From Polaromonas sp. JS666 (GTDB lineage Bacteria > Pseudomonadota > Gammaproteobacteria > Burkholderiales > Burkholderiaceae_C), in assembly GCF_000013865.1 (NCBI RefSeq), contig NC_007948.1, positions 1-64,000 on the forward strand: a DNA stretch of 64,000 bases. Direction: 5' to 3'. Under the pieces are notes generated by a model. It had not been told where the DNA came from, did no database searches, and was given only the letters and a program-made list of their open reading frames with translations. Both the position numbers and the translations under genes were made by a program. Each line of letters starts with the position of its first letter. The stretch's first letter is position 1. Positions 46,179 through 55,003 of the stretch are shown here, in pieces.

Positions 46179-47342
46179 TTAAGGTTTTAGCGCCAGCTTG
46201 GCGACTGCGCAGAACCAGCGCACGCCCAGGCCCAGCGCCGCATCGTTAAAGTCATAACGCGGATGGTGCAGCGAAACACTGGTTTCATCACCGCTGCCCT
46301 GGCCCAGCCAGAGGTAGGCGCCGGGGCGCTGCTGCAGCATGAAACTGAAGTCTTCCGAGGTGAAGGCCGGGTGCGCCGCCACACTGGCTTGCAGGCCGGC
46401 ATCCGTGGCTGCCTGCAGCGCCAGAGCAGCCTCCGGCGCGCTGTTCATCGTGGCCGGGTAATAACGGTTGTATGTGACCTCAATCTCGGTGCCGGTGGCC
46501 ATCGCGACGCCTGCTGCGGTCTGCCGCAGCGCGGCCTCGATGCGGTCTTGCGTGGCGGCGTCGAAACTGCGCACCGTGCCGGTCAGGCCCACGCTGGGCG
46601 GCAGCACATTGTGCGACTGGCCGCCTTCAATGCGTGTGACCGACAGCACCGCCGACTGGCCCGGATCTATACGCCGCGAGACGATGGTGTGCAGCTGCGT
46701 GACGAGCGAGCTTGCCGCCAGTATCGCGTCGGGCGTGTGCTGCGGCTGTGCCGCGTGGCCGCCTCGCCCGCGCACCGTGATGTCAAACCGGTCGGCCGCA
46801 GCCATGATGGCGCCGGGCCGGGTTTGCGCGCTGCCCAGCGGCAGGTCCGGCCAGTTATGCAGCGCATACACCGCATCACACGGGAAACGCTCAAACAGCC
46901 CGTCATTGATCATGGCGCGCGCGCCGCCATGGCCTTCTTCCGCGGGCTGGAAAATAAAATTCACCGTGCCCTCAAAACCGCGTGTGCGCACCAGCTGGCG
47001 CGCCGCGCCCAAGAGCATTGCGGTATGGCCGTCATGGCCGCAGCCGTGGTGGATGCCGGGCCGCGTGCTGGTGTGCGCCACACCGCTTTGTTCGCTGATG
47101 GGCAAGGCATCCATGTCGGCGCGCAGGCCGACCGAGCGTGTGCTGCTGCCCTGGCGCAGCACACCGACCACGCCGGTGCCGCCCAAACCCTCATGCACCT
47201 CAAGCCCCATCTCACGCAAGGCCCTGGCCACTATGCCGGCCGTGCGGTGCTCGGTAAAAGCCAGCTCGGGATGGGCGTGCAGGTCGCGCCGCAAGCTCAC
47301 CAGCCCGGGCAACAAATCGGCAAGCTCGGCGTGCATGTGCAT
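46179..47342 (-). CDS. M20 family amidohydrolase (hippurate hydrolase-like)
   Basis: A 387-residue peptidase M20D-type enzyme. Metal and catalytic motifs are RRDLHAHPELAFTEHRTA, GLRADMDALP, GIHHGCGHDGHTAMLLGAA, FQPAEEGHGGA and the late TSEDFSFM. Such enzymes remove acyl groups from N-acyl amino acids or cleave related amides. ATG 47342 (MHMHAELADL) follows GAGCAGG, which overlaps the stop of the HAD gene 5 bp upstream. The pair ends at the 46043 terminator. The substrate is unknown, but an amide- or acyl-linked amino compound would suit the wider region. Confidence 0.9.
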   Translation of the reverse strand: MHMHAELADLLPGLVSLRRDLHAHPELAFTEHRTAGIVARALREMGLEVHEGLGGTGVVGVLRQGSSTRSVGLRADMDALPISEQSGVAHTSTRPGIHHGCGHDGHTAMLLGAARQLVRTRGFEGTVNFIFQPAEEGHGGARAMINDGLFERFPCDAVYALHNWPDLPLGSAQTRPGAIMAAADRFDITVRGRGGHAAQPQHTPDAILAASSLVTQLHTIVSRRIDPGQSAVLSVTRIEGGQSHNVLPPSVGLTGTVRSFDAATQDRIEAALRQTAAGVAMATGTEIEVTYNRYYPATMNSAPEAALALQAATDAGLQASVAAHPAFTSEDFSFMLQQRPGAYLWLGQGSGDETSVSLHHPRYDFNDAALGLGVRWFCAVAKLALKP

Positions 47343-47347
47343 CCTGC

Positions 47348-48058
47348 TCAGGCAGTGGTGCTGGCGTTGGCTTCCACCGCATCGGCAAGCTGTGCCAGCG
47401 TGAAGTAGTGGTAGTCGGGTTGGGTGATGTGTTTGACGGCCAGCGTGCCGCCGAAACCGGGCTGGCCATGGCGCCTTTCGATCCAGCAAGTGGCCAGGCC
47501 CAGGCTTTTGGCGATGCCGATGTCGTGGTACTGGCTTTGCGCCGTGTGCAGGTTGTCGGCCTGGGTAAAACCGTGGATGGCGAGCTTGGCGCGCGCAAAG
47601 GCAAAAAACTTCGGATCGGGTTTTTCGCATTGGGCGTCGTCGACGCACACCGTGTCGTCAAAAGGCAGGCCCAGCGTGCGTTCGAAATGCGTCAGCGCCC
47701 ATTGCTGGGCATTGGTCATGGCGACCAGCTTGAAGTGTTTGGACAGGCGTTTCAGCGCTTCTACCGAATCGGCAAAGGCCGGCCATTGCGCGGCGGAGTC
47801 GCGCAGGCCCTCGGCCAGGGCTTCGGTGTCGGGCAGGCCCAGCGCCGGCGCGATCTGGTGCCAGACGCGCACCAGGTCGTCGGGGAACAGGCCTGTGACT
47901 TCGTCGGCGCGCGCCTTGCGGTACAGGGCCAGGAAGTCGTCGTCGCTGACGGCCGCATCGGGCACGGCGCGGTGCAGGTAGTCGAGCATGCCGCGCTCAA
48001 AATCGATCAGCGTGCCGACCACATCAAAGGTCAGCACTTTAAAGTCTTGCAGGGACAT
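47348..48058 (-). CDS. HAD superfamily hydrolase, type II haloacid dehalogenase-like
   Basis: A 236-residue HAD protein. Motif I is FDVVGTLIDF with nucleophile D12, motif II is VAMTNAQQ, motif III includes CEKPDPKFF, and motif IV HTAQSQYHDIG. The spacing and cap region resemble L-2-haloacid dehalogenases rather than phosphoglycolate phosphatases. AGGAGTTTTCC lies upstream of ATG 48058. It forms a tight unit with the M20 gene. A second type II HAD lies at 57853. Confidence 0.87.
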   Translation of the reverse strand: MSLQDFKVLTFDVVGTLIDFERGMLDYLHRAVPDAAVSDDDFLALYRKARADEVTGLFPDDLVRVWHQIAPALGLPDTEALAEGLRDSAAQWPAFADSVEALKRLSKHFKLVAMTNAQQWALTHFERTLGLPFDDTVCVDDAQCEKPDPKFFAFARAKLAIHGFTQADNLHTAQSQYHDIGIAKSLGLATCWIERRHGQPGFGGTLAVKHITQPDYHYFTLAQLADAVEANASTTA

Positions 48059-48117
48059 GGAAAACTCCTAAAACGTTGTCAATCAATGGAATATAAAACC
48101 GGGGTAAAACCGAGGCT

Positions 48118-48513
48118 TCAGGCGGCCATGCCGGCGTGCCCGGAAAAATGGTGGTGGCGCGACTGGTACTGCCCCGGCGTCTCGCGGCAAGCGTGTTTAA
48201 AACGCCGCGACAGATGGCTCTGGTCGCAAAACCCGGCCTCGCTTGCCACCGTGGCCGGCGCCATGCCGGCGCGCAGCAGGGCTTTGGCATAACGCACACG
48301 CTCCAGAAAAATATAACGGCGCGGCGCCACGCCCATGTGTTCGCGGAACACGGTCGCAAAACGCCACAGGCTCAGGCCGCTGAGGGCCGCCAGCTGATGG
48401 AGTGGCAGGGACTCGCCGAGGTGGGCGTTGATATGCGCCAGCACCGGCTGCAGCCGTTGCGTGCGGCGTTCGGCGGCGTCCATGAAAGTCTGGGGGTTTT
48501 GCTTCGCGTCCAT
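48118..48513 (-). CDS. Short AraC family regulator
   Basis: A 131-residue protein that is only the AraC/XylS DNA-binding domain: first helix-turn-helix LHQLAALSGLSLWRFATVFREH, second ATVASEAGFCDQSHLSRRFKH with the family ending TPGQYQ. There is no effector domain, as in MarA or SoxS. ATG 48513 is chosen; the open frame continues upstream into the divergent promoter region without homology. It lies 59 bp before the HAD gene and is divergent from the cupin gene, so it may control both. Confidence 0.85.
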   Translation of the reverse strand: MDAKQNPQTFMDAAERRTQRLQPVLAHINAHLGESLPLHQLAALSGLSLWRFATVFREHMGVAPRRYIFLERVRYAKALLRAGMAPATVASEAGFCDQSHLSRRFKHACRETPGQYQSRHHHFSGHAGMAA

Positions 48514-48709
48514 GGTGTCAAGCTTAGGCCGGGCGCACCGGGGATGGCGCTGTAAAACCCGGGCCGGGTGGCAGGCAATTGCAAAAATGGCGGGCAGGCG
48601 GCAGATACTGCGGCGTTCAAGGGGCCGACAAAAACATCCAATCCGCCGCGCCCGCGCAGGGTTAGGCTGGCACCCTTTAAACGCTCTCCTGCACAACAGG
48701 AAAACACAT

Positions 48710-49069
48710 ATGGCTATACAGATTCTGAAACAAAGCGCATCGATCTCCACCCTGAGCCCGCAAGGCCCGGTAGGCCGTCCGTTGACGCAGCCCGCCTGCG
48801 AGACCCGCGGCATTGAAGTGGAATTGAGCGGTGCGGGCGACAACCGCAGCGGCCTGTGGGAATGCCTGCCCGGCAAGTTCGAGCGCCAGCTGGCGCAAGC
48901 CGAAGTCATGCACATCCTCTCGGGATCCTGCAGCTTCACGCCCACCGGCGGCGAGACGCAGGAGATCGCGGCCGGTGACACGCTGTTTTTCCCGGCCAAC
49001 ACCACGGGCGTCTGGCATATCCGCGAAACCCTGCGCAAGGTTTATGTGGTGATGGCGTCAACGGCTTGA
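48710..49069 (+). CDS. Cupin domain protein (DUF861/EutQ-like)
   Basis: A 119-residue single cupin barrel: VMHILSGSCSFTPTGGE gives the first motif, AAGDTLFFPANTTGVWHIRETLRKVYVVM the second, in two parts. Cupins of this group often sit next to FAD amine oxidases and may stabilise or sense intermediates. ATG 48710 is preceded by ACAGGA. It is divergent from the AraC gene and convergent with the dehydrogenase cluster. Confidence 0.85.
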   Translation: MAIQILKQSASISTLSPQGPVGRPLTQPACETRGIEVELSGAGDNRSGLWECLPGKFERQLAQAEVMHILSGSCSFTPTGGETQEIAAGDTLFFPANTTGVWHIRETLRKVYVVMASTA

Positions 49070-49081
49070 ATCCCGGCCCCC

Positions 49082-49107
49082 AAAAAACGCCGCATTGGAT
49101 GGCGGCG
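49082..49107 (-). terminator. Rho-independent terminator of the dehydrogenase operon
   Basis: On the minus strand CGCCGC, an 8-base loop and GCGGCG are followed by TTTTTT (49087-49082). It lies 22 bp beyond the stop of the DadA/HcnC-like gene. Confidence 0.85.
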
Positions 49108-49128
49108 CCAGGCCCGGATTCAAAAATC

Positions 49129-50259
49129 TCAGGCAAACCGCCCGATGGAAAACGCCTCGATCGGCGTCACCGTCTTGCCGGTGGCCAGTAGTTCTGCCAT
49201 GGTCTCGCCGACGCCCAGGCTGATCGCAAAACCTTCGCCGTTAAAACCAAACGCATAGTGCAGGCCGGGCATGCGCGCGCTCGGGCCCATTACCGGACGC
49301 GAGTCGGCGACATAACCCTCTATGCCGCTCCAGACGCGCAGCAATTGCAGCCTGGCCATGGCCGGCACAAAACGCCGCAGCTCGCGGAACTGGCGCAAGG
49401 TGTTGTCGGGCCTGACGCCGGCGCGGATCGTTTCGGTTGATGCCGGGCCTTTCAGCCCGCCGCCAAACACGATGTTGCCGCGTGTGATTTGACGGAAGTA
49501 CAAACCCTCTTCTTCGACAGGCGATGACACGCCTATCGACGGGCCAATCGCATACGGCACCGGCTCGGTCACGCCCATCTGCGGGCCGCGTGCCTCCATG
49601 GGCACGGGCTCATCAAAGGCCGCTGCCAGTTTGTCCGACCAGGCGCCGCTGGCGACCAGCAGTTGCGCCGCCCTAAAGGTTTTGCCGGCTGCGGTGTGGG
49701 CGACAAAATCATCGCCGTCCTTTTCAATATGCACGACCTCCTGGTGCTCCAGGATGTCGGCGCCGGCGCGCCGCGCCGCGCGGCCAAAGGCCGGGCCGGC
49801 CAGTCGCGGATTGGCATGGCCGTCCAGCGGCGAGAGGGAGCCCGCCACCACTTCCTGGCTGAAAAAACCATAACGCTGGCGCAGCATGTCGGCGCTGAGC
49901 AGCTCCAGGTCCAGGCCCATGGGGCGCGCCAGCCTGGCATGCTCTTCAAGTTTGGCGGCTTGTTCGTGGGTGTAGCAGACACGCAGGTGGCCCAGCGGCA
50001 AAAACTCTATGTCTTCGCCCAGCAGGCTTTTGACGCGACCCCAGACCGCATGCGCGCGGTTGGCCAGCGGCATTTGTTCCAGCGCGCGGCCCTGGCGCCG
50101 CACATTGCCGAAGTTGGTGCCGCTGGCTTGCCGGCCTATGAGCTCGCGTTCGAGCAAGGTCACGCCAAGGCCGTGGTGATGGCGCAAAAAGAAAGCCGTG
50201 GTCACGCCCATCAGGCCGCCACCAATAATCAATACATCGCTGCGTTTGTCCTGGCTCAT
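49129..50259 (-). CDS. FAD-dependent amine/amino acid dehydrogenase, HcnC/DadA-like subunit
   Basis: A 376-residue DAO-fold protein with the N-terminal FAD motif VLIIGGGLMGVTTAFFLRHHHG and the C-terminal block MPGLHYAFGFNGEGFAISLGVG. It would be the catalytic flavoprotein of a three-part dehydrogenase with the two genes upstream. Its start overlaps the stop of the HcnB-like gene by 4 bp. Related complexes oxidise octopine, nopaline, D-hydroxyproline or, in HcnABC, glycine. The substrate cannot be read from the sequence. A terminator follows its stop. Confidence 0.88.
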   Translation of the reverse strand: MSQDKRSDVLIIGGGLMGVTTAFFLRHHHGLGVTLLERELIGRQASGTNFGNVRRQGRALEQMPLANRAHAVWGRVKSLLGEDIEFLPLGHLRVCYTHEQAAKLEEHARLARPMGLDLELLSADMLRQRYGFFSQEVVAGSLSPLDGHANPRLAGPAFGRAARRAGADILEHQEVVHIEKDGDDFVAHTAAGKTFRAAQLLVASGAWSDKLAAAFDEPVPMEARGPQMGVTEPVPYAIGPSIGVSSPVEEEGLYFRQITRGNIVFGGGLKGPASTETIRAGVRPDNTLRQFRELRRFVPAMARLQLLRVWSGIEGYVADSRPVMGPSARMPGLHYAFGFNGEGFAISLGVGETMAELLATGKTVTPIEAFSIGRFA

Positions 50260-51647
50260 GGCTGCGCATCCATCAACAGCGGTTTAACGGGCGCTTGCGA
50301 GCGTAGCCGCCCCACATCTTCAATCGGAATACGCGCCGCATGAGCCACCACTTCCGCCGCCGCATGGCCGCAATAACGGCCCTGGCAACGCCCCATGCCG
50401 ACGCGGCTGAAGGCTTTGGCGCGGTTGATTTCCTGGCTCTCCATCTCGTGCACCGAGCGGCGCAATTCGCCGGCGGTCACGGCTTCGCAGCGGCACACCA
50501 CGGCCGCATCGGGCAGCGTGGCGGCCTGCTGGTGCGGCCACGGAAATGCGCGCGCCAGGCCTTCACGGAAATTGTTCATGGTGTTCAAGGTGCTGCGCAG
50601 TCCCGGCGCCTGCTCCTTGAACAGCGTGCGACCCTGGCCATGGCCCAGGTCGTGCAGGGCTGCCAGTGCGGCCAGCCGGCCTGCAGCCTCGGCGCCGTCC
50701 GCGCCCAGCAGGCGTGCGCCGTCGCCGGCCAGATAGATGCCAGCCATGCTGCTGCGGCCATCGCCGTCCATGCGCGGCAGCCATTGGCGGCTCAAGGCAT
50801 CAAACACAAAGTCGCAGCCCGCCAGATCGGCGAGCTGTGTTTCCGCGCGCAAGTGGTAACCGAGCGCCACGGCATCGCATGGGATGGTTTGTTTGTTGCC
50901 ATGGGCATCGCGCAGCGTGATGCCGCTGACGCCGCTGTCGGGCGCGCCTTCAACACGCAAGGGCGTGATGCCTTGCCAGACCTTGACGCCCGCGCGTCGC
51001 AGCGAGGCGATCAGCCCCAGGCCGCGCAGCAGCAGGCGCGGGCGCGCCAGCAAACCGCGCAGTGCGGCCAGCGGCGGCAGGGCCGGCGAGGTGTCGAGCA
51101 CGGCTTGAACGTTGGCGCCGGCCTTCACATATTGCGCGGCCACCAGGTACAGCAGCGGCCCGGTGCCGGCAAACACCACGCTGGCGCCAATCGAGCAGGC
51201 TTGCGACTTGAGCGCAATCTGCGCTGCGCCCAAGCTGTAGCAACCGGCCAGGTTCCAGCCTTCGACCGGCATCAGCCTGTCGGTCGCGCCGCTGCAGATG
51301 ATCAGCGCGTCATAAGCCAGGCTCTGCGCCCGGCCCTGGCTCACGGTATGCAGCATGCCGGGGGTGAGGTTCCAGCTCAGGGTGTCGCTGCGGTAATCAA
51401 TTTTTTGGCGCAGCGCCTCAAAGTCCTGGTGCAGGGATTGGGCCTTGCCGGCTTCGCTGCCGTACAAGGTGGCGTAAGAGCGTTTAAAACCTTCGGGCTG
51501 GCGGCGGTAGATCTGCCCGCCGTCGCGCCTGCCTTCGTCAATCACGATGGGCCGCAGGCCGGCTTCTGCCAGTGCCTGGGCCGCGCGTATGCCGGCGGGG
51601 CCCGCGCCCACGACGATGACTTGCGGGTTCACGGGTGTTGCGGCCAT
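50256..51647 (-). CDS. NAD(P)/FAD-dependent oxidoreductase with C-terminal [2Fe-2S] domain, HcnB-like subunit
   Basis: A 463-residue protein with an N-terminal FAD motif VIVVGAGPAGIRAAQALAEAG, a second dinucleotide fold in the middle, and a C-terminal BFD-like [2Fe-2S] domain with Cys in VVCRCEAVTAGEL and GRCQGRYCG. This matches HcnB and the A subunits of opine oxidases. ATG 51647 is chosen; the open frame upstream overlaps the ferredoxin gene in another frame. It overlaps the ferredoxin gene by 19 bp and the HcnC-like gene by 4 bp, so the three proteins are made together. Confidence 0.9.
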   Translation of the reverse strand: MAATPVNPQVIVVGAGPAGIRAAQALAEAGLRPIVIDEGRRDGGQIYRRQPEGFKRSYATLYGSEAGKAQSLHQDFEALRQKIDYRSDTLSWNLTPGMLHTVSQGRAQSLAYDALIICSGATDRLMPVEGWNLAGCYSLGAAQIALKSQACSIGASVVFAGTGPLLYLVAAQYVKAGANVQAVLDTSPALPPLAALRGLLARPRLLLRGLGLIASLRRAGVKVWQGITPLRVEGAPDSGVSGITLRDAHGNKQTIPCDAVALGYHLRAETQLADLAGCDFVFDALSRQWLPRMDGDGRSSMAGIYLAGDGARLLGADGAEAAGRLAALAALHDLGHGQGRTLFKEQAPGLRSTLNTMNNFREGLARAFPWPHQQAATLPDAAVVCRCEAVTAGELRRSVHEMESQEINRAKAFSRVGMGRCQGRYCGHAAAEVVAHAARIPIEDVGRLRSQAPVKPLLMDAQP

Positions 51648-51955
51648 GTCGCCTCCGGGCTGCGGGTGCTGATGACCATGCCGGCTTGCGCGGGTGTGGT
51701 GCAGGCGCGCAGGCGTTGCCCGGTCTGGTCCCAGACCCAGCAGTCCTGGCAGGCGCCCATGAGGCAAAAACCGGCGCGTGTGCCGTCGCCGAATTCCGAA
51801 TCGCGCACGCGTTTGCCATGGCTTAACAAGGCCACCAGCAGCGTGTCGCCTTCCAGCGCGCTGGCGCTGGCGCCGTCAATTTGCAGGGTGATGGCGGGGC
51901 GACCGGTTTCGGCCAGGCGGACAAAGCGCGCTTGGGAGCTGGTGGGAGAAGGCAT
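51629..51955 (-). CDS. Small [2Fe-2S] ferredoxin-like protein, HcnA-like subunit
   Basis: A 108-residue protein with a plant-type ferredoxin fold; the ligands are visible in GFCLMGACQDCWV and the later RACTTPAQAG. It matches HcnA and the small subunits of opine and hydroxyproline dehydrogenases, which pass electrons from the flavin onward. It is the first of the three dehydrogenase genes, 38 bp after the Lrp-type regulator. Confidence 0.88.
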   Translation of the reverse strand: MPSPTSSQARFVRLAETGRPAITLQIDGASASALEGDTLLVALLSHGKRVRDSEFGDGTRAGFCLMGACQDCWVWDQTGQRLRACTTPAQAGMVISTRSPEATWPQHP

Positions 51956-51993
51956 GCAAAAAAAAAGGAGTGATGAAAGCCTTGGGGCGGGCC

Positions 51994-52488
51994 TCAGGCT
52001 GAAGGGTCTATCAGCCGCTCGATCGGATAGTGCGGCTTGATGAAAGGGGACTTGATGACAATAAAGCTGAAGTACTTCTCAATGCCTATATTGCGTTCGA
52101 GCAGGCCTTCAATAATGCTTTGGTAGTGGTTGACGCCACGCGTCGTGAACTTGAGCAGGTAGTCGTAACCGCCGCTGACCAGATGGCATTCCAGGATCTC
52201 GTCGATCTCGCGGATCGCCAGCTCAAAACGCACAAAGTCCTCGCGCCTGTGGTCGGCCAGCGTGACCTCGGTGAACACCGTCAGCATCTCGGCCAGTTTG
52301 TCGAGTTTGAGCTGTGCGCCGTAACTCGCGATATAGCCGGCTTTCTCCAGCCGTTTGACACGTATCAGGCAGGGGCTGGGCGACAAACCGACCGCATCAG
52401 CCAGATCCACATTGGTGATGCGGCCGTTTTTTTGCAGCTGGCAAAGGATGCGGATGTCGAGGCGGTCGAGTTTGAGATCGGTATTCAT
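51994..52488 (-). CDS. Lrp/AsnC family regulator
   Basis: A 164-residue regulator with the N-terminal helix-turn-helix LDRLDIRILCQLQKNGRITNVDLADAVGLSPSPCLIRVKRLEKAG, in parts, and a C-terminal RAM domain (EILECHLVSGGYDYLLKF) that binds amino acids. It is inside the operon between the aminotransferase and dehydrogenase genes. It probably senses the amino acid or amine degraded here and adjusts this operon. Confidence 0.92.
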   Translation of the reverse strand: MNTDLKLDRLDIRILCQLQKNGRITNVDLADAVGLSPSPCLIRVKRLEKAGYIASYGAQLKLDKLAEMLTVFTEVTLADHRREDFVRFELAIREIDEILECHLVSGGYDYLLKFTTRGVNHYQSIIEGLLERNIGIEKYFSFIVIKSPFIKPHYPIERLIDPSA

Positions 52489-52520
52489 AGGCCTGATTCT
52501 GCGCCACAGCCGCTGTTGTG

Positions 52521-53906
52521 TCAGCCCAGCGCGCGCCGCACGTCGGGCACGGCCAGAACCTCGTCCAGGGTCTTTTCAAGGCGCTCGAAGAGCTGCGAAA
52601 ATTCGCCCTCGGTGTAGCACAGCGCCGGCGCAAAACCCAGGATGTTGTCGCCAAACGAACGGAACACCAGGCCGTTGCGGTAGCCGGTTTCAAACAGCAG
52701 GTCGGACAGGCCCAGCGCCGGGTCAAAGCCGGCTTTGGTGGTTTTGTTGCTGACCAGTTCCAGCGCGCCGAGCAAGCCGCGGTGACGCGCTTCGCCGACC
52801 AGCGGGTGGGCTGTCAGCGCATCAAGGCCTTGCGCAAAATGTGGCGCCACCTTTTGCGCGTGGGCCAGCATGCCGCCTTCCTGATAGATGCGTATGACTT
52901 CAAGCGCAATCGCGGCGCTCACGGGATGGGCTGAATAGGTCGCGCCGTGGCCGATAGGCACTCCTGGCGCTGCGCCGTCGGCAATGCCGGCATACACCGC
53001 GCCCGACATCATCAGCGCGCCCATGGGCGCATAACCCGAGGTCAGGCCCTTGGCCATGGTCATCAGGTCGGGTTCCACGCCTTCGGCCTGGCACGCAAAC
53101 ATCGGGCCGGTGCGGCCAAAACCCGTGATGACCTCATCGACCACAAACAGTATGCCGAGTTCGGTGCAAGCCTGGCGCATGGCCTTGAGCCATCCCGTGG
53201 GCGGCACGATCACGCCGCCCGAGCCTTGTATCGGCTCGCAGAAAAATGCCGCAACATTGTCTGCGCCCAGGCTGGCGACTTTGGCGCGCAGCGACTGCAC
53301 CGAGGCGTCTATGACGGACTGCGCGGTGCTGCCTTCCGGGCTGCGGTACAGATAAGGCGAGGCAATGTAATGCTGCTCCGGGCGCGGCAGGTCAAAACCG
53401 CGGTGAAAGACCGGCAGTGCGGTCAGGCCTGCGCCGGTGGACGACGAGCCGTGGTAACCGCGCTCCAGCGAGATGAACTGCTTTTTGCCGGGGCGACCGG
53501 TGGCGTTGTAGTAATGCACGATCAGGCGCACGGCAGCATCGATGGCTTCGGAGCCGCCCAGCGTCAGGTAAACATGCTTGAGCGACGGCGGCGCAATCTC
53601 GACCAGTTTGGCGGCCAGCTGAATGGCCGGTTCGCTGCCGAAGTGGAAGTAACCCGTGGCATAGGGCAGCTTGCGCATTTGCTCTGTGGCGGCTTGCACC
53701 ACGCTCTCCTGGCCGTAGCCGACGTTGACGCACCACAGGCCGGCAAAGGCGTCCAGCAGTTCATTGCCGGCGGCGTCTTTGAGCCAGGCGCCGTGGCCGG
53801 ACTCCAGCACGGTGACGCCGCGCTGTTCGTGTTTGCGCCAGGGCGCAACAGGGTGGATCAGATGGGCGCGGTCTAGGTCTATGAGGGAGGAGGTGTTGGA
53901 CGGCAT
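52521..53906 (-). CDS. Class III PLP-dependent aminotransferase (omega-amino acid/polyamine type)
   Basis: A 461-residue fold-type I class III aminotransferase. The PLP Lys lies in DLMTMAKGLTSGYAPMGALM, the Asp pairing with the pyridine N in LFVVDEVITGFGRTG, and the glycine-rich phosphate site in YLTLGGSEAIDAAVRLI. This branch uses pyruvate or 2-oxoglutarate with beta-alanine, putrescine, GABA or similar amines. It is first in an operon with Lrp and the three dehydrogenase genes, 32 bp before Lrp. The acceptor and donor cannot be told apart from sequence. Confidence 0.93.
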   Translation of the reverse strand: MPSNTSSLIDLDRAHLIHPVAPWRKHEQRGVTVLESGHGAWLKDAAGNELLDAFAGLWCVNVGYGQESVVQAATEQMRKLPYATGYFHFGSEPAIQLAAKLVEIAPPSLKHVYLTLGGSEAIDAAVRLIVHYYNATGRPGKKQFISLERGYHGSSSTGAGLTALPVFHRGFDLPRPEQHYIASPYLYRSPEGSTAQSVIDASVQSLRAKVASLGADNVAAFFCEPIQGSGGVIVPPTGWLKAMRQACTELGILFVVDEVITGFGRTGPMFACQAEGVEPDLMTMAKGLTSGYAPMGALMMSGAVYAGIADGAAPGVPIGHGATYSAHPVSAAIALEVIRIYQEGGMLAHAQKVAPHFAQGLDALTAHPLVGEARHRGLLGALELVSNKTTKAGFDPALGLSDLLFETGYRNGLVFRSFGDNILGFAPALCYTEGEFSQLFERLEKTLDEVLAVPDVRRALG

Positions 53907-54048
53907 GGTGCGGCAGCAGTGGTTCGATGGAATGCTGTCATCGTAGGCCGCAATCGCTGGTGACTGCTGCTGCTTTGGGTGCTTGCGGTGAAGCAGCCTG
54001 CTGTTGTGAAAGCACTGGCAGCAGATCGTGCGGCGCGCGTTTTAGTTT

Positions 54049-54975
54049 TTAGTAACCGCGCGTGCGGTTCACCAGCCCGGTCATGGTCTCGCCGGCTTCG
54101 TAGCGTCGCAGGTTGTCCAGCATCACATCGACCGCGCTTTCAGGCTGGGTCATGCTGCCGATATGCGGCGTGAGCCAGATGTTGGGGTGTTGCCAGAACG
54201 GATGGCCGGCTGGTGGCGGTTCGGGGTCGCAGACATCGATCACCGCTTCGCTGAGCTGGCCGCTGGCCAGCGCGCCCAGCAGATCGTCGGTGACGAGGTG
54301 CTGGCCACGGCCCACGTGCACCAGCGCGGCGCCCTGCGGCAGGCCGGCAAAAATCCGGTGATTGAGCATGCCGCGCGTCTCGGGCGTCAAAGGCAGCAGG
54401 CATATCAGTATGTCGGTGCGCGCCAGAAAATCGGGCAGCGAGTCCTGGCCGGCAAAACACTGCACGCCTTCGACATGGTGTTGCGACCGGCTCCAGCCCG
54501 CGCAGTCAAAACCAAAGGTACGCAACTGGGCCAGCACGGCCTGGCCCAGGCTGCCCAGGCCCAGCACGCCGACGCGCCGCTCGGCGGCCGGCATGACCGG
54601 CAGCGCCTGCCAGCGGGCCGCGCGCTGCTGGCGCTGGTAAAGCGGTATGTTGCGGTGCAGCCCCAGCACCGCGAAGCAGGCGTATTCGACCATGCCATGG
54701 ACCAGACCCGGCTCGACCATGCGCACCACCGGCAATTCGGGCGGCAGCACGGACAGGTCGAACTGGTCCACACCGGCGCCTATGGAAAACAGCACCTCGA
54801 GATTCGGGAAGGTTTTTTCAATGTCTTTGGGCGGTTCCCAGGCTGCCAGGAAGCGGACTCTTTCGGGGTCGCCGATATCGGGCCAGATACGGAACTCGCG
54901 CTGCGGCGCTTTTTGGGCAAACAACTGGCGCCATACGGCGCCGCGCTCGGGATCGGCTTTATATAGAAATGTCAT
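54049..54975 (-). CDS. ghrA: D-2-hydroxyacid dehydrogenase, glyoxylate/hydroxypyruvate reductase A-like
   Basis: A 308-residue NAD(P)-dependent reductase with the Rossmann motif GVLGLGSLGQAVLAQL and the catalytic Arg-Glu-His set in the CLLPLTPETRG, DVCDPEPPP and WLTPHIGS regions. GhrA reduces glyoxylate and hydroxypyruvate. Here it may remove the keto acid left by the aminotransferase or dehydrogenase. It lies 142 bp upstream of the aminotransferase gene and 28 bp after the GNAT gene on the same strand. Confidence 0.85.
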   Translation of the reverse strand: MTFLYKADPERGAVWRQLFAQKAPQREFRIWPDIGDPERVRFLAAWEPPKDIEKTFPNLEVLFSIGAGVDQFDLSVLPPELPVVRMVEPGLVHGMVEYACFAVLGLHRNIPLYQRQQRAARWQALPVMPAAERRVGVLGLGSLGQAVLAQLRTFGFDCAGWSRSQHHVEGVQCFAGQDSLPDFLARTDILICLLPLTPETRGMLNHRIFAGLPQGAALVHVGRGQHLVTDDLLGALASGQLSEAVIDVCDPEPPPAGHPFWQHPNIWLTPHIGSMTQPESAVDVMLDNLRRYEAGETMTGLVNRTRGY

Positions 54976-55003
54976 CTCGGACTTCCAGCCTCATGGATTC
55001 AAA

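Noticed and set aside
49129..51955. Hydrogen cyanide synthase hcnABC
   Set aside because: Gene order and sizes are compatible, but the linked aminotransferase, Lrp, amidohydrolase and transporter suit amine catabolism better. I kept the likeness only as a description.
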